Below are positions 48,828 to 59,468 of a stretch of DNA of 64,000 nt, piece by piece (positions within the stretch are counted from its first letter, which is position 1; each line of letters starts with the position of its first letter). The notes beneath the pieces are model-generated. The model was not told the origin of the DNA. It searched no databases and was given only the letters and a program-made list of their open reading frames with translations. A program made the position numbers and the translations under genes. Source of the stretch: Candidatus Bathycorpusculum termitum (GTDB lineage Archaea; Thermoproteota; Bathyarchaeia; Bathyarchaeales; Bathycorpusculaceae); NCBI GenBank assembly GCA_031254875.1, contig JAIRTW010000105.1, positions 18,358-82,357 of the forward strand, in the 5' to 3' direction.

Positions 48828-49697
48828 TCATTTATTTTTATCACTATCATTTAAACGCAACTTCTTTCTGACGATAACCAGTGGTTTATGGGGAATTGAA
48901 TCAAGCAACTCCCAGCTGACCATATCCACCTCAACATGAAATCGCGAAGCCATATCCCACACCGTTGCACCTGAACCCGGCCCCCGTGCTCTGTCTGCGA
49001 TGTTGGTGACTGTTAAGGCTTCCCCGGCTAAGAGGGGACGACCAATAGATGCCAACGGCGTAGAACTCCGCTTTAACCCTAAAAACCTGCCTATAACATA
49101 GCTGGCCACACCACCCACCGAATGAATACCACGCATCGGATTGGGGCGTGGCGTGAAGTAAAAATTACGGAAACGATAAGTTTTATCCGTGTCGGCAATA
49201 ACCACGCAGACATTTTTTCCCAGATCTCTTTGGATGCAACTATGAATTTCCTGAGCAAACGCAACGGTGTTGTTCAAAGGCAAGCTAACGTAGGAATAAG
49301 CCAAATTAGAACCGTCAATGCCACCCTCCGAGCCAAACATCAACGCCCCCAAAAGCCCCGCATGCTCCAGTGCAACCTGCTTATGCCGGCTCCCTGACTC
49401 CAACGGATACTCACGAAGACGCCTAAGCAACCGCAACCCAAACCCGCACATAAAACCAAGACAGTATCCCCAAACCATGCGCATCCAAAAACCGGCAATA
49501 AATTTGGCATTTCGGCTGGGCTTAACCATAGCTTCATCCACTATGCAACCTGTAGCAATCGCCAACGCCTTCTCAGAAACAACCACAAAGTCACCATCTT
49601 GGAGTTTACCCTCTAAAGCCGTAGTTATACTGATGAGGTAATTTTCATTTGGTTTCCAGTAACTGGTTGCAACCGCCAACGCCGAATATCTAGTCAT
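48828..49697 (-). CDS. Coenzyme F420-0:L-glutamate ligase-like protein
   Basis: LQDGDFVVVSEKALAIATGCIVDEA; CVVIADTDKTYRF; EALTVTNIADRARGPGSGATVWDMA. Confidence 0.75.
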   Translation of the reverse strand: MTRYSALAVATSYWKPNENYLISITTALEGKLQDGDFVVVSEKALAIATGCIVDEAMVKPSRNAKFIAGFWMRMVWGYCLGFMCGFGLRLLRRLREYPLESGSRHKQVALEHAGLLGALMFGSEGGIDGSNLAYSYVSLPLNNTVAFAQEIHSCIQRDLGKNVCVVIADTDKTYRFRNFYFTPRPNPMRGIHSVGGVASYVIGRFLGLKRSSTPLASIGRPLLAGEALTVTNIADRARGPGSGATVWDMASRFHVEVDMVSWELLDSIPHKPLVIVRKKLRLNDSDKNK

Positions 49698-49844
49698 AGA
49701 GAAGCGCTTTACAGAGCAGAATCTACTTTGTATTAATAAAATTAATCCAAGTTTTTTTAATCCTCCAATTTTTGGCGGGATTGAGCATGAATATGACTTT
49801 TACAGGATTACCGCTCAAGCCTCTCTTAGCAATTTATGCTTAGT

Positions 49845-50927
49845 TTAGAATAGTGCATAGGGAAATCGCTGGTTGTTTTGCCATAGTTTGCCCTTTATGG
49901 GGATGTCTTGTCCACATACTGGACAGCGCATGTCGATGGTGAGGTTCCATTGAGTGATCTCGAAGCCGCAACGTTTGATGACGGGTGTGTCGCAGTTGGG
50001 GCATATTGTGTTCTCGGCGGGGTGGTCGGTGATGTTACCGATGTAGACATAGTTGAGGCCTTGGTTTTTGGCAGTGAGGTAGGCATGTTCCATTTCCTGT
50101 ACGCTGGTGGCGGGTATGTTGGACATTTTGTATTCGGGGTGGAAGCGCAACATATGGAGGGGTGTGTCGGGTCCAAGGTAGTCTTTTATCCATTTAGCTA
50201 AGGTACGGATACGTTCAGATGAGGCTCCGGTTTTGGGGATGACGAGATTGGTGAGTTCGATGTGGACGCCGTGCAGTTTGAATTCTTTTAGCGCGTCGTA
50301 GATGGGCTCGACGTTTGGGACGCTCATGACTGTGCGGTAGAAGTCGGGGTCGGCATTGCCTTTAAAATCCACGGTAACTGCGTTGAGGTAGGGCGCGATT
50401 GTTTTGACGGCTTCAGGGGTCATATATCCGTTGGTTACAAAGGTGTTAAACAGCCCTGCTTGTTTCGCTAATTTAGCGATATCGTAGACATATTCCATAA
50501 AGATTGTGGGTTCAGTGTAGGTGTAACTTAAGCCTTGGCAACCGGCGTTCTGAGCTACTTTAATTGCTTCTTCTGGCGGGAAGGAATTGCCGGGAGCTTC
50601 GTGGTCTTGGCTTACCATCCAGTTATCACAGAATTGGCAACGGAAGTTGCAACCAGCCGCCGCAACCGACAGCACCAATGCTCCGGGGTTAAAGTGATAT
50701 AGTGGTTTTTTGCTGATAGGGTCGACGCCCACAGAGACGACTTTGCCATAGTTTAGGCTGTAGAGGGTCCCGTTTTCGTTTTTGCGGACCAAACAGAAAC
50801 CGGGTGCTCCCACGCTGATGAGACATCGGCGTGCGCAGAGACAACATTTGATATTACCGTTGCCTTGACGGGTGTAGAGCATAGCTTCATGCAGAGACAT
50901 AATAAGTCCACAAGAGAAGAAGAGCAC
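49845..50927 (-). CDS. amrS: AmmeMemoRadiSam-system radical SAM enzyme (AmrS)
   Basis: CCLCARRCLISVGAPGFCLVRKNENGTLYSLNYGKVVSVGVDPISKKPLYHFNPGALVLSVAAAGCNFRCQFCDNW. Confidence 0.92.
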   Translation of the reverse strand: MLFFSCGLIMSLHEAMLYTRQGNGNIKCCLCARRCLISVGAPGFCLVRKNENGTLYSLNYGKVVSVGVDPISKKPLYHFNPGALVLSVAAAGCNFRCQFCDNWMVSQDHEAPGNSFPPEEAIKVAQNAGCQGLSYTYTEPTIFMEYVYDIAKLAKQAGLFNTFVTNGYMTPEAVKTIAPYLNAVTVDFKGNADPDFYRTVMSVPNVEPIYDALKEFKLHGVHIELTNLVIPKTGASSERIRTLAKWIKDYLGPDTPLHMLRFHPEYKMSNIPATSVQEMEHAYLTAKNQGLNYVYIGNITDHPAENTICPNCDTPVIKRCGFEITQWNLTIDMRCPVCGQDIPIKGKLWQNNQRFPYALF

Positions 50928-51279
50928 ATTTTGTTTAAATACATACTGCCATAATGATCGGTGAATTAGTTTACAATTATAATTCTTCGGTATCTATAAC
51001 ATAGCAATAATGACAGTGAGTTTCTTAATTTTAATTGTTATGAGAAGCGGCTATGGTGCCTGATTTAGAAGATGAAATTTTATATAGCACATAAAATGAA
51101 TAATTGTTTTAAAAAATTTGACCGTTATGTATGATCATAATACATAAATTTGCATGTGTCAAAATCGCAGAATTTAGGTTTAAATTTTGCGGAATTTATG
51201 AACTTAGAGACATTACTAATTTAACCATTGATTCGATAAGGTGGTCAAAAATAACGGAAATTTGTTTGGGAAGCCTTGT

Positions 51280-51597
51280 TTAGAGCAGTTTGTTATAGAA
51301 ACAACTGTATTCTCCGGTGTGACATGCAGGTCCGGTCTGTTCAACCACATATAGTAGCGAGTCGTAGTCACAGTCTGTACTTACAGAGATTATTTGCTGT
51401 GTGTTTCCGCTGGTTTCGCCTTTCACCCAGATTTCATTTCGGCTACGGCTCCAGTAGGTGGCTTTTTTGGTTTTGAGGGTTAGTTCTATGGCTTCTTTGT
51501 TGGCGTATGCTTGCATCAGGACCGTTTTGGTTTTGGCGTCTTGGGTGATAACTGGGATAAGCCCGCCGCTCTTCTTGAAGTCCAGTTTAGAGAGCAA
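51280..51597 (-). CDS. hisI: Phosphoribosyl-AMP cyclohydrolase
   Basis: [87 protein letters not shown]. Confidence 0.95.
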   Translation of the reverse strand: MLSKLDFKKSGGLIPVITQDAKTKTVLMQAYANKEAIELTLKTKKATYWSRSRNEIWVKGETSGNTQQIISVSTDCDYDSLLYVVEQTGPACHTGEYSCFYNKLL

Positions 51598-51608
51598 ATC
51601 GTCTTGTG

Positions 51609-52412
51609 TTATTGTCGTATAGTCACCCCCATTTTGCGCAGATAGTCTTTCACTATGGGAATGGGATAGTTGTTATAGTGAAAAATCGAGGCGGCTAATG
51701 CGGCATCTGCTTTGCCCTCCGTGAACACATCGTAGAGGTGTTTGGGTTCTCCTGCTCCGCCGCTTGCAATGATGGGAATGTTAACACGTTCGCTTATGTT
51801 GCGAGTTAACGCGATATCATAGCCGTCTTTGGTTCCATCTCTATCCATGGAAGTTACCAAAAATTCACCTGCACCAAATTTCTCTGCATCCATCGCCCAC
51901 GCTAAAGCATCTATACCAGTGGATTTTCTGCCGCCATAAATGACGACTTCAAACCAAATTGGACCACCCGCAGTTTCCACCATAATTTTTCCGTCAGTTG
52001 ATGTGCGGTTGCGTCTAACATCTATTGCGCAGACAATACATTGCCGCCCGAAAACGTCAGCTAACTCGGTGATTAGTTTAGGATTTTCAACTGCTGCCGT
52101 ATTAACCGACACTTTATCAGCGCCACTACAAAGAACCAGTCTTGCATCCGACACGCTACGGATTCCCCCTCCGACAGTGAAGGGTATGCTTATGGCTTTG
52201 GCGACACCTTCAACGTATTTACGCATGATGTCACGTTTTTCACTTGATGCAGTGATGTCAAGAAAGACAAGTTCATCAGCGCCTTCGTCACTGTAACGCT
52301 GAGCCAGCTCAATGGGGTCGCCGGCACATTTGGGGTTGAGAAAATTTATGCATTTGACAACTTGTCCGTGATCGACGTCGAGGCAGGGTACGATTCTTTT
52401 TGCTAGCGGCAT
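51609..52412 (-). CDS. hisF: Imidazole glycerol phosphate synthase subunit HisF
   Basis: [22 protein letters not shown]...[31 protein letters not shown]. Confidence 0.97.
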   Translation of the reverse strand: MPLAKRIVPCLDVDHGQVVKCINFLNPKCAGDPIELAQRYSDEGADELVFLDITASSEKRDIMRKYVEGVAKAISIPFTVGGGIRSVSDARLVLCSGADKVSVNTAAVENPKLITELADVFGRQCIVCAIDVRRNRTSTDGKIMVETAGGPIWFEVVIYGGRKSTGIDALAWAMDAEKFGAGEFLVTSMDRDGTKDGYDIALTRNISERVNIPIIASGGAGEPKHLYDVFTEGKADAALAASIFHYNNYPIPIVKDYLRKMGVTIRQ

Positions 52413-52416
52413 ATGC

Positions 52417-53151
52417 TTAGGTTCCTATCTCTACTAATGCTTCTCTTAGAGTGAAACGCCCTTCATATAGGGCTTTCCCGATGACCGCCCCTTCACAATT
52501 GATTTCTTTGAGCGCCGCCAAGTCGCCAATGGTTCCTATGCCGCCGGCCGCGATAATTTTAGCATTTGAAGAATGAACAGCATCAGTGAGTGTCATGAGG
52601 TCGGGGCCGTTTAGCATGCCATCCTGCGCGATGGAAGTTATAAGAAATGTATGGACACCAAGTTGCGTATATTTATTGAGTGCCTCGTCAACAGTCATAG
52701 GGGTTTCAGTCTGCCAGCCATCAACCATAATGTGCCCGTTACAGTTATCTAGGGCAACTATAACGGCGTCGGTACCGAAGTGTTTTTGGATTTTTCCAAT
52801 GGCTGACTGGTCGCTAAACGCTAGAGAGCCCAGTATGACATGGGCGACGCCGACTTTGAGGAGCCCCTCGGCGACTTCGTAGCTACGTATACCGCCGCCG
52901 ACTTGTAGGGGCAATGAGATGTTTTTTGCGATTTCAGCAATAACTGCTCGGTTGTCGCCGATGCTGAACGCTGCGTCAAGGTCGATTATGTGAAGTTTGC
53001 CTGCGCCCTCGCTCTCCCAGCGTTGTGCAGCTTGGAGTGGGGTGCCGAATTGTGCTTCATAGATCTTGGCGGTTTCGGCTACTCCGCGTGTTAAGCGGAC
53101 GATTTTACCGCCCATGAGGTCTATTGCTGGAATCAACTGCATATTTGTCAC
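52417..53151 (-). CDS. hisA: Phosphoribosylformimino-AICAR ribotide isomerase HisA
   Basis: MQLIPAIDLMGGKIVRLTRG; LQVGGGIRSYEVAEGLLKVGVAHVILGSLAF. Confidence 0.96.
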   Translation of the reverse strand: MTNMQLIPAIDLMGGKIVRLTRGVAETAKIYEAQFGTPLQAAQRWESEGAGKLHIIDLDAAFSIGDNRAVIAEIAKNISLPLQVGGGIRSYEVAEGLLKVGVAHVILGSLAFSDQSAIGKIQKHFGTDAVIVALDNCNGHIMVDGWQTETPMTVDEALNKYTQLGVHTFLITSIAQDGMLNGPDLMTLTDAVHSSNAKIIAAGGIGTIGDLAALKEINCEGAVIGKALYEGRFTLREALVEIGT

Positions 53152-53753
53152 CGTATGATTGTTTTGGCGAAGTTTTTGAGTATTCTGAGACCTACCTCGC
53201 CTGATTTTTCGGGGTGGAACTGGGTTCCGTAGATGTTTTTTTGGGCGACTGCGGAGGGGAATGTTGTACCGTAGTCGGTTTCTGTGACCACTATGTTTGA
53301 GTATTGGGGGGAAGGGTAGAGGGAGTGCACAAAGTACACGTAGGTACCTTCTGCGATACCGTCGAGGAGTTCATTGGATTCGACGATGTTTAGGGTGTTC
53401 CATCCCATATGGGGTACCTTCACCATTCCGGGCAACTGCTTAACTGTGCCTTTGAAGAAGGCTAAACCGTCTCCGGGGCCTTCTTGGCTGGATTCAAAGA
53501 ACAGTTGTAAACCCAAGCAGATACCCAATAGTGGTGTGCCCTCCGTCACTTTAGTCTGCAGAGTCTCTTTAACCATGCTGAGCCTTTTGAGGGCAACAGT
53601 AAAGCTTCCGACACCAGGCAGAGTGATGGCGTCAGCTTGGGCTAAGTCTTCTGCAGTGGTGCCGATTGATGTGGTTAAGCCTGTTTTTTCCAAGGCGATT
53701 TTGAGGCTGAGGAGATTTCCGGCGCCGTAGTCGAATATGACTGTGTTTGCCAC
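53148..53753 (-). CDS. hisH: Imidazole glycerol phosphate synthase amidotransferase subunit HisH
   Basis: VIFDYGAGNLLSLKIALEKTG; GTPLLGICLGLQLFFESSQEGPG; GTQFHPEKSGEVGLRIL. Confidence 0.97.
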   Translation of the reverse strand: MANTVIFDYGAGNLLSLKIALEKTGLTTSIGTTAEDLAQADAITLPGVGSFTVALKRLSMVKETLQTKVTEGTPLLGICLGLQLFFESSQEGPGDGLAFFKGTVKQLPGMVKVPHMGWNTLNIVESNELLDGIAEGTYVYFVHSLYPSPQYSNIVVTETDYGTTFPSAVAQKNIYGTQFHPEKSGEVGLRILKNFAKTIIR

Positions 53754-54338
53754 TTAGATAACTCCTTTGCTACTGGGTATGCCTTTTCGACGGGGGTCAA
53801 GGGCAGTAGCTTGACGAAGCGAAAGCGCGAGGGCTTTGACTGCGGCTTCAGCTTTATGGTGATCATTACTGCCGTACATAACAAGGATGTGAATATTGGC
53901 TTGTAGCGTCTGAATTAGGGATTCAAAGAAGTGCACGATATCCTCGGTTGCCATCTCTTCTATTTTTTTGCCTTTGAGTTTAAGGTCGATTTTGAAATAG
54001 GGACGTTTGATGAGGTCGACGGCGACGAATGCAAGTGAGCAGTCCATGGGGGCTACGGCATTTCCGAAGCGGGTGATACCTTCGCGTGTACCCAACGCTT
54101 TATTTAACGCTTCGCCTAGGCCCAACGCGAGGTCTTCTACACAGTGATGCACCAAGTCGCCCCGAACAGAGGCAGATATATCAATTAAACTGTGTGTCGC
54201 CAGTGAAGTCAGCATGTGGTCAAGGAACGGCACACCTGTAGCGATTGCAACTTTACCTTCGCCGTCTAAGTTAACTTTGACTTTAACTTCTGTCTCTTTT
54301 GTTTTACGGTAAACTTCTTCAGTTCTCATTTTAGTCAC
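53754..54338 (-). CDS. hisB: Imidazoleglycerol-phosphate dehydratase HisB
   Basis: ATGVPFLDHMLTSLATHSLIDI; HHCVEDLALGLGEAL; NDHHKAEAAVKALALSLRQA. Confidence 0.97.
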   Translation of the reverse strand: MTKMRTEEVYRKTKETEVKVKVNLDGEGKVAIATGVPFLDHMLTSLATHSLIDISASVRGDLVHHCVEDLALGLGEALNKALGTREGITRFGNAVAPMDCSLAFVAVDLIKRPYFKIDLKLKGKKIEEMATEDIVHFFESLIQTLQANIHILVMYGSNDHHKAEAAVKALALSLRQATALDPRRKGIPSSKGVI

Positions 54339-55449
54339 CTTGAATTTGTTTTAGCGCTTCAATCAGTTTAGCGTTCATTTCAGGTAAACCCACCGTCACG
54401 CGGAAGCAATTCTCATACTGCAAAAGCGGGCCCCATTTTTTAAGTATAATACCTCGCTTTAGCAGTTTCATGTACACTTCATCGGCGGGGGCTTTTGTGT
54501 TTATGAGCACAAAATCCGCCTGTGATGGGAACGCCTCTACACCTGCTATCTGGTTGAGTTGCTTTATGAGCTTTCCTCGCTCCGCCACCAACGCCGCCAC
54601 AGCTGTCTGTTCTATGTCGATATTGCCAAGCAGTTTAATACCCATGCGGATGGTGAAACCACTCACAGGGTAAGGCAACGGAGCTTTATCGCGCAGAACC
54701 GCCGCTAACTCTGGGTTGGCAACGACATAGCCCAACCGCAACATGGCTAGTCCAAATGCCTTGGAGAATGTGCGCAGTATAATCATGTTTGGAAATTCTC
54801 GTATGCGGGGAACAAAGCTATAATCAGCGAATTCACCATAGGCTTCGTCGAGGATGACGATTCCGGGAAACACTTTTGTTAGCTTCTCAATGTCTTGGGG
54901 CTTCATCTGATTGGAGGTGGGGTTATTTGGCGAGCACAGATAGAGCAGACGAGTTTTATCCGAAAATATACTGAGCATCGCATCTGTGTCGAGCTGAAAG
55001 TCGCCTTTGAGAGGCACTGCCACGTATTCACCACCCTGCCGCTTCACACAAAGCCGCGGGATAGCAAACGAGGGCATAAATGACACTGCCACATCACCTG
55101 GCTCGATAAAAAGCCGCACTATGCGATCTATCAGTTCATCGCCTGCGTTCCCCACCGCTAGAAAGTCTTTTGGGACATCCATGTAGCCGCTTAGTTGCTC
55201 GCGCAATTTTGCTTCTTCATCTTCAGGATACAGACGCAAATCGATTTCGTCTGCTAATTGCTTCATAATTGCTGTCTGCTTGGTGCGGTCGATGAAGAGG
55301 TTTTCGTTAAAATTGAGTTTAACTATTTTTGACTGGTCAATGCCCAGTTGCTCGGCTAATCCCTCTGGTGTGACGCCCGCGCTGTAGCAGTCAATGGTCT
55401 GTAGCTTCGCTAATTTTTGTTTGAACCACGTTTGGTAGGATGCATTCAT
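54331..55449 (-). CDS. hisC: Histidinol-phosphate aminotransferase HisC
   Basis: IVKLNFNENLFIDRTKQ; LLYLCSPNNPTSNQM; RTFSKAFGLAMLRLGYVVANP; in his operon. Confidence 0.95.
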   Translation of the reverse strand: MNASYQTWFKQKLAKLQTIDCYSAGVTPEGLAEQLGIDQSKIVKLNFNENLFIDRTKQTAIMKQLADEIDLRLYPEDEEAKLREQLSGYMDVPKDFLAVGNAGDELIDRIVRLFIEPGDVAVSFMPSFAIPRLCVKRQGGEYVAVPLKGDFQLDTDAMLSIFSDKTRLLYLCSPNNPTSNQMKPQDIEKLTKVFPGIVILDEAYGEFADYSFVPRIREFPNMIILRTFSKAFGLAMLRLGYVVANPELAAVLRDKAPLPYPVSGFTIRMGIKLLGNIDIEQTAVAALVAERGKLIKQLNQIAGVEAFPSQADFVLINTKAPADEVYMKLLKRGIILKKWGPLLQYENCFRVTVGLPEMNAKLIEALKQIQGD

Positions 55450-56753
55450 TACTCGAACCTTGCCTCTATAGCTTTGAAGTGATTAGGGAGGTTCTCGGTA
55501 TCGGTTAATACTTTGACTTGGGCGCGGACTTTTTCTAGGCCTTCACGGGAGCACTCTGCAATACTAACTCGACGCATAAAGTCAATGACTGAGAGCCCTG
55601 AGAATGATTGTGCAAAGCCGTCTGTGGGCAACACGTGGTTGGTTCCGCTGGCGTAGTCACTTAGCGCCACAGGGCTGTAGGGACCAATCAGAATTAAGCC
55701 CGCAATGAGACGTGTGGAAAGTTTTTTGGCGTTGTTTGTCATGACTTCTAGGTGTTCGGCGGCGAATTGATTGGTTAGTTTGATGGCTTCTTCCATGTCG
55801 GCGCAGGTGATAATGAAGCTGTATTTGGATAGTGACTCGGTGATTTTTTCTGCTCGGGGGGCAGTGGCAGTCAGTTTGGTAAGCCAGTCCTGTACGTTCT
55901 GTGCCAGCTTTTGTGAGGGGGTTATAAGGGCGGAAACGCTGTCGGTGCCATGTTCAGCCTGTGAAATCATATCGTAGGCGATTAGGCGTGCGTCTGCGTA
56001 TTGGTCGGCTAAGATGAGGACTTCGCTGGGTCCCGCAGGCATGTCTATGGCGATGTCTTGCGAAACCATCACTTTAGCCGTTGTGACGTATTTGCTACCT
56101 GGCCCGACGATTTTGCGTACAGGCGCTATGGTTTCTGTGCCGTAAGCCAATGCGGCGATAGCTTGGGCTCCTCCGACTTTGTAGATTTCGGTTATTCCAC
56201 AGATATCGGCAGTGACGAGCACCAGCGGGTTCACTTTGCCCTCTGAGTTTGAGGGGGAACATATAACAATCCTTGGAACATTGGCGATTTTGGCAACCAG
56301 GGCAGTCATAACAACTGTGCTTGGGTAAACAGCTTGCCCGCCGGGAACATAACAACCGACACTTTCGAGGGGTTGTAGCAGGGTTTGAATCATAATGCCC
56401 TCGTTGAAGACTTTAACATCGGTTTGGGTGAGCAAATGTTTTTGGAAGACACTAACACGGTGCTTCATGAACTCGATGGCGGCAATCTGCTCTTTGGTAA
56501 CTTTTTGATAGGCTTCTTTGATTTCTTGGAGACTAACTTTGAGAGTGGTCGAAGTAAGAGGGGCCTTGTCGAATTCCTGTACGAAGTCAAGGAGAGCTTT
56601 GTCTCCTTCCACTCGAATACGGTCTATGATGGATTTTACGTTGGCTTCAAGCTCCGCTTGGGCTTTTTGGTCTGTATGTTGACGACAGAACCAATCTTTG
56701 GGTAACTGTTTTGAATCCCACAGTTTTATTGCTGAACCTTTTTGCATTGACAT
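55449..56753 (-). CDS. hisD: Histidinol dehydrogenase HisD
   Basis: [81 protein letters not shown]. Confidence 0.97.
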   Translation of the reverse strand: MSMQKGSAIKLWDSKQLPKDWFCRQHTDQKAQAELEANVKSIIDRIRVEGDKALLDFVQEFDKAPLTSTTLKVSLQEIKEAYQKVTKEQIAAIEFMKHRVSVFQKHLLTQTDVKVFNEGIMIQTLLQPLESVGCYVPGGQAVYPSTVVMTALVAKIANVPRIVICSPSNSEGKVNPLVLVTADICGITEIYKVGGAQAIAALAYGTETIAPVRKIVGPGSKYVTTAKVMVSQDIAIDMPAGPSEVLILADQYADARLIAYDMISQAEHGTDSVSALITPSQKLAQNVQDWLTKLTATAPRAEKITESLSKYSFIITCADMEEAIKLTNQFAAEHLEVMTNNAKKLSTRLIAGLILIGPYSPVALSDYASGTNHVLPTDGFAQSFSGLSVIDFMRRVSIAECSREGLEKVRAQVKVLTDTENLPNHFKAIEARFE

Positions 56754-57727
56754 TCATTTCTCCGAGCGATTTCGTCGAGTGCCAGCACCTGGCGTGGTTC
56801 AAACACCACCAAACCCTGGGCAAGTCGACGGATTTTAGGAAGTAAACCGATGAAGCAGTCTTTTTCGATGACTGTGTTGACACCTACCCAGCCATCGTCT
56901 GCTAACGGGGAAATTGTGGGGTTCTTGAGCGCGGGCAACTCTGCTAGCAGAGTTTGGAGGTTTTCTTTTTTAACGTTAACAAATATATGTATACGCTTGG
57001 AGCCATCTACGACGCCTTTGAGTAACGCCACGATGTCGTAGATTTTCTCGCGCTTCTCTGGGTCTTCGAGCGCTTTCTTGTTGGCGATAAGAATAGCGGC
57101 AGATTTTAGAACTGTGTCGATTATCCGCAAACCGTTGGCTTCTATGGTTGTTCCGGTTTCAGTTACGTCCATGATACAGTCGCTGTTTTCTGGCGGCTTA
57201 GCCTCAGTTGCGCCAAAGGAGAGAAAGATTTTGGCTTTGGGATTATCACCCTTTCGCCACCATGGCGTAACCAGCATGGGGTCGGTGTCACCGAAGCGGG
57301 TCTTGTATTCGGGTGTGTTTTTGAGGTATTCAGAGGCGATGTTGAGGTATTCCGTACTGACACGGAAATTTCGGCCCTGGCTCCAGATGGACTCCATGAA
57401 CTGACCCAGTGTAGTGCCTTCAGGAACACTTTCTGGAACGGCAATGACTAGTCGGATTTTGCCGTATTCAAGATTCTGGAGAACTTCCACGTCGGCGCGG
57501 TTTTCCTTTACCCAGTCCTCGCCTGTGATGCCTATGTCCTGTAAGCCTTCGTTGACAAACACTGGGATTTCCTGCGGTCGCAGAACTTTCAGCTCGATTT
57601 GGGGATCATTTATGCTTGGGCGGTATGTACGGTCGGTTCCACCGATTTTGAAACCTGATTTAGAGAAAAATTCTGCGGTTGCTTTTTCTAGGGAGCCTTT
57701 GGGAATGGCAAATTTTAGTTTATCCAT
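56726..57727 (-). CDS. hisG: ATP phosphoribosyltransferase HisG
   Basis: LKFAIPKGSLEKATAEFFSKSGF; IPVFVNEGLQDIGITGEDWVKEN; IMDVTETGTTIEANGLRIIDTV. Confidence 0.95.
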   Translation of the reverse strand: MDKLKFAIPKGSLEKATAEFFSKSGFKIGGTDRTYRPSINDPQIELKVLRPQEIPVFVNEGLQDIGITGEDWVKENRADVEVLQNLEYGKIRLVIAVPESVPEGTTLGQFMESIWSQGRNFRVSTEYLNIASEYLKNTPEYKTRFGDTDPMLVTPWWRKGDNPKAKIFLSFGATEAKPPENSDCIMDVTETGTTIEANGLRIIDTVLKSAAILIANKKALEDPEKREKIYDIVALLKGVVDGSKRIHIFVNVKKENLQTLLAELPALKNPTISPLADDGWVGVNTVIEKDCFIGLLPKIRRLAQGLVVFEPRQVLALDEIARRNECQCKKVQQ

Positions 57728-58093
57728 AAATTTTCACCTAAACATTTAGAGTTACATCTAAGGGGGTTTTGCTTTGTGAGAATGTTCTGTTTTGAGACTG
57801 CGCCTAATTTACAATAACAAATCGATGTTAAGCTTTCAATGAAGGCAATCGCCTTGTATGAACGCAATCCCTCATCATCATACGTCACTAAACAGCACCA
57901 CAACAGCTGTCTCACTAATAAACGATTTCATTAATATTTAGCTGTCGAAATAGCGCAGGATTACTATTACAGCAGTCTATTTCAATGCCAACGGAGAGAC
58001 CAAAGTCTACGCCTCCATCTCCTACGATGAACAGACCACGGCACATACTACAAGCAACCAAAACAGATAATGAACCAAGCATCAAAAATGCAG

Positions 58094-58167
58094 TGGACCG
58101 GGAGGGATTTGAACCCCCGACCTCTTGAGTGCAAGTCAAGCGTTCATACCAGCTGAACTACCGGCCC
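58094..58167 (-). tRNA. tRNA-Ala (UGC)
   Basis: Reverse complement GGGCCGG TA GTTCAGCTGGTATGAAC G CTTGA-CTTGCAC-TCAAG ... GGGGG-TTCAAAT-CCCTC CCGGTCC A; cloverleaf with anticodon UGC. Confidence 0.88.
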
Positions 58168-59103
58168 GTGCTTGCCAAATGATACGGTTCTTTGATATTT
58201 AGGTTTTGCCAGCCACCACCGAAGGCAACAGACAAAACAACACAAAAAGGGAAAGAAGCAACAACACAGTATATAACAGGTTAAAAGCTTGGAGAAGCAA
58301 TAGGCTGTAGGATAGGATATGCCGTGTGTGTTTTAGATCTTGTAGATCCAGTTTTCTAAGTTGAACTGCTATACAAATAGGGTTGTTAACAAAATAGCTC
58401 CAGCAAAAAAAGGCTAATAACGAAACGAGAGCGCATTAAACGTTATATCAAACAATCGATTATGTTTTTTGCGAGAAGGCATCAAACAAAAAACTAAGGC
58501 TTAACATATTCAACCAAAGTCCTCTCGCTGTATACAGGGTTAATATGCGTTCGATTCCCGGTTCATTTATGGCCGATATCTGCGTTAGGTCCGCTTTGAT
58601 TAAGCGGCAGACTCCCAGCTCGATGTATAAAGTACCGTTTAGCTATACATACACATACCATCGGGAATTACGATAATACTACCGTCCGAATGAAGGCAAA
58701 GAACATTCCGGGTTGCTTCGATTCGTATGATTGCGGGTTTTATTATTTTGTTCTTTCAAGTCTCGGGTTCAGAAAATTATTTTCAGTTCAATAAAAAAAA
58801 AGTTGTTGGTGGATAGACTTTATTTATGGGTCGTATCCGTTTAGTAGAGCCAGGCCAGTTTTGCACCGGAGCCAAAAGGATTGGTGAACGAGATGCATTG
58901 CAGGTTCTTGCGTATTCAAAGCCTTTTACTTTGGTGTAGTAGTGACCGCCTCCACGCACGTCTTGGTGTTCGTAGGTCCAGGAATCAAGAAGGGGCCCCG
59001 TGATAGCGTTTCTAAATTCAACTCTATCTGCGTAGAAGACCGCTTCGTAGTCCATTTTGCCTGGTGAGCCAAAGCCGATAGTGCAACTCTTGTATACATT
59101 AAA

Positions 59104-59374
59104 CCCTAACTCTGCAAATTTTTGGTAATATGTTTTTTAGTGCTTGTGTAACTCGTTTAAATTTGACTAAAAATTAAAAATAGCCTTAAATCGCGCCATA
59201 GCAACATAAAAATTGTTAAGGATCATATTACCAATATTGGCAATACCAATATTGGCAATACCAATATTAGAAAATTTCGCGTAGTTCCGACTGTATTTGA
59301 GGCTATTTTTGAACTTCAACCAAATTTAAGAGATTTCTGTTGTCACATATTACCAAAAAATGGAAAAGTTAGGG
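59104..59374. mobile_element. MITE-like non-coding element with long imperfect inverted-repeat arms
   Basis: Left CCCTAACTctgcaaaTTTTTGGTAATATG...TTTAAATTTG...AAAAATAGCCTtAAAT versus reverse complement of the right end CCCTAACTtttccatTTTTTGGTAATATG...TTAAATTTG...AAAAATAGCCTcAAAT. Confidence 0.65.
59231..59269. repeat. 15-bp tandem repeat of a palindrome (CCAATATTGG CAATA), ~2.6 copies
   Basis: CCAATATTGGCAATA CCAATATTGGCAATA CCAATATTA, at the centre of the inverted-repeat element. Confidence 0.95.
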
Positions 59375-59468
59375 CTTAAAACCATGCCGGCTGCCTTCTG
59401 TATGCACCCTGTAAATAATTTAGTGATACCCAATTAGAGACAAATACCATTTCAACACACAACCACAT

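Noticed and set aside
58540-58580. GTTCGATTCCCGGTTC stretch resembling a tRNA T-arm
   Set aside because: No matching acceptor, D or anticodon arms nearby; at most a tRNA fragment.
58783-59055. 90-aa ORF next to the MITE-like element
   Set aside because: No recognisable family; may be a gene fragment but not strong enough to list as a CDS.
59231-59269. Short tandem repeats considered as a CRISPR array
   Set aside because: 15-bp palindromic units with no unique spacers and no cas genes nearby; better explained as the centre of the inverted-repeat element.
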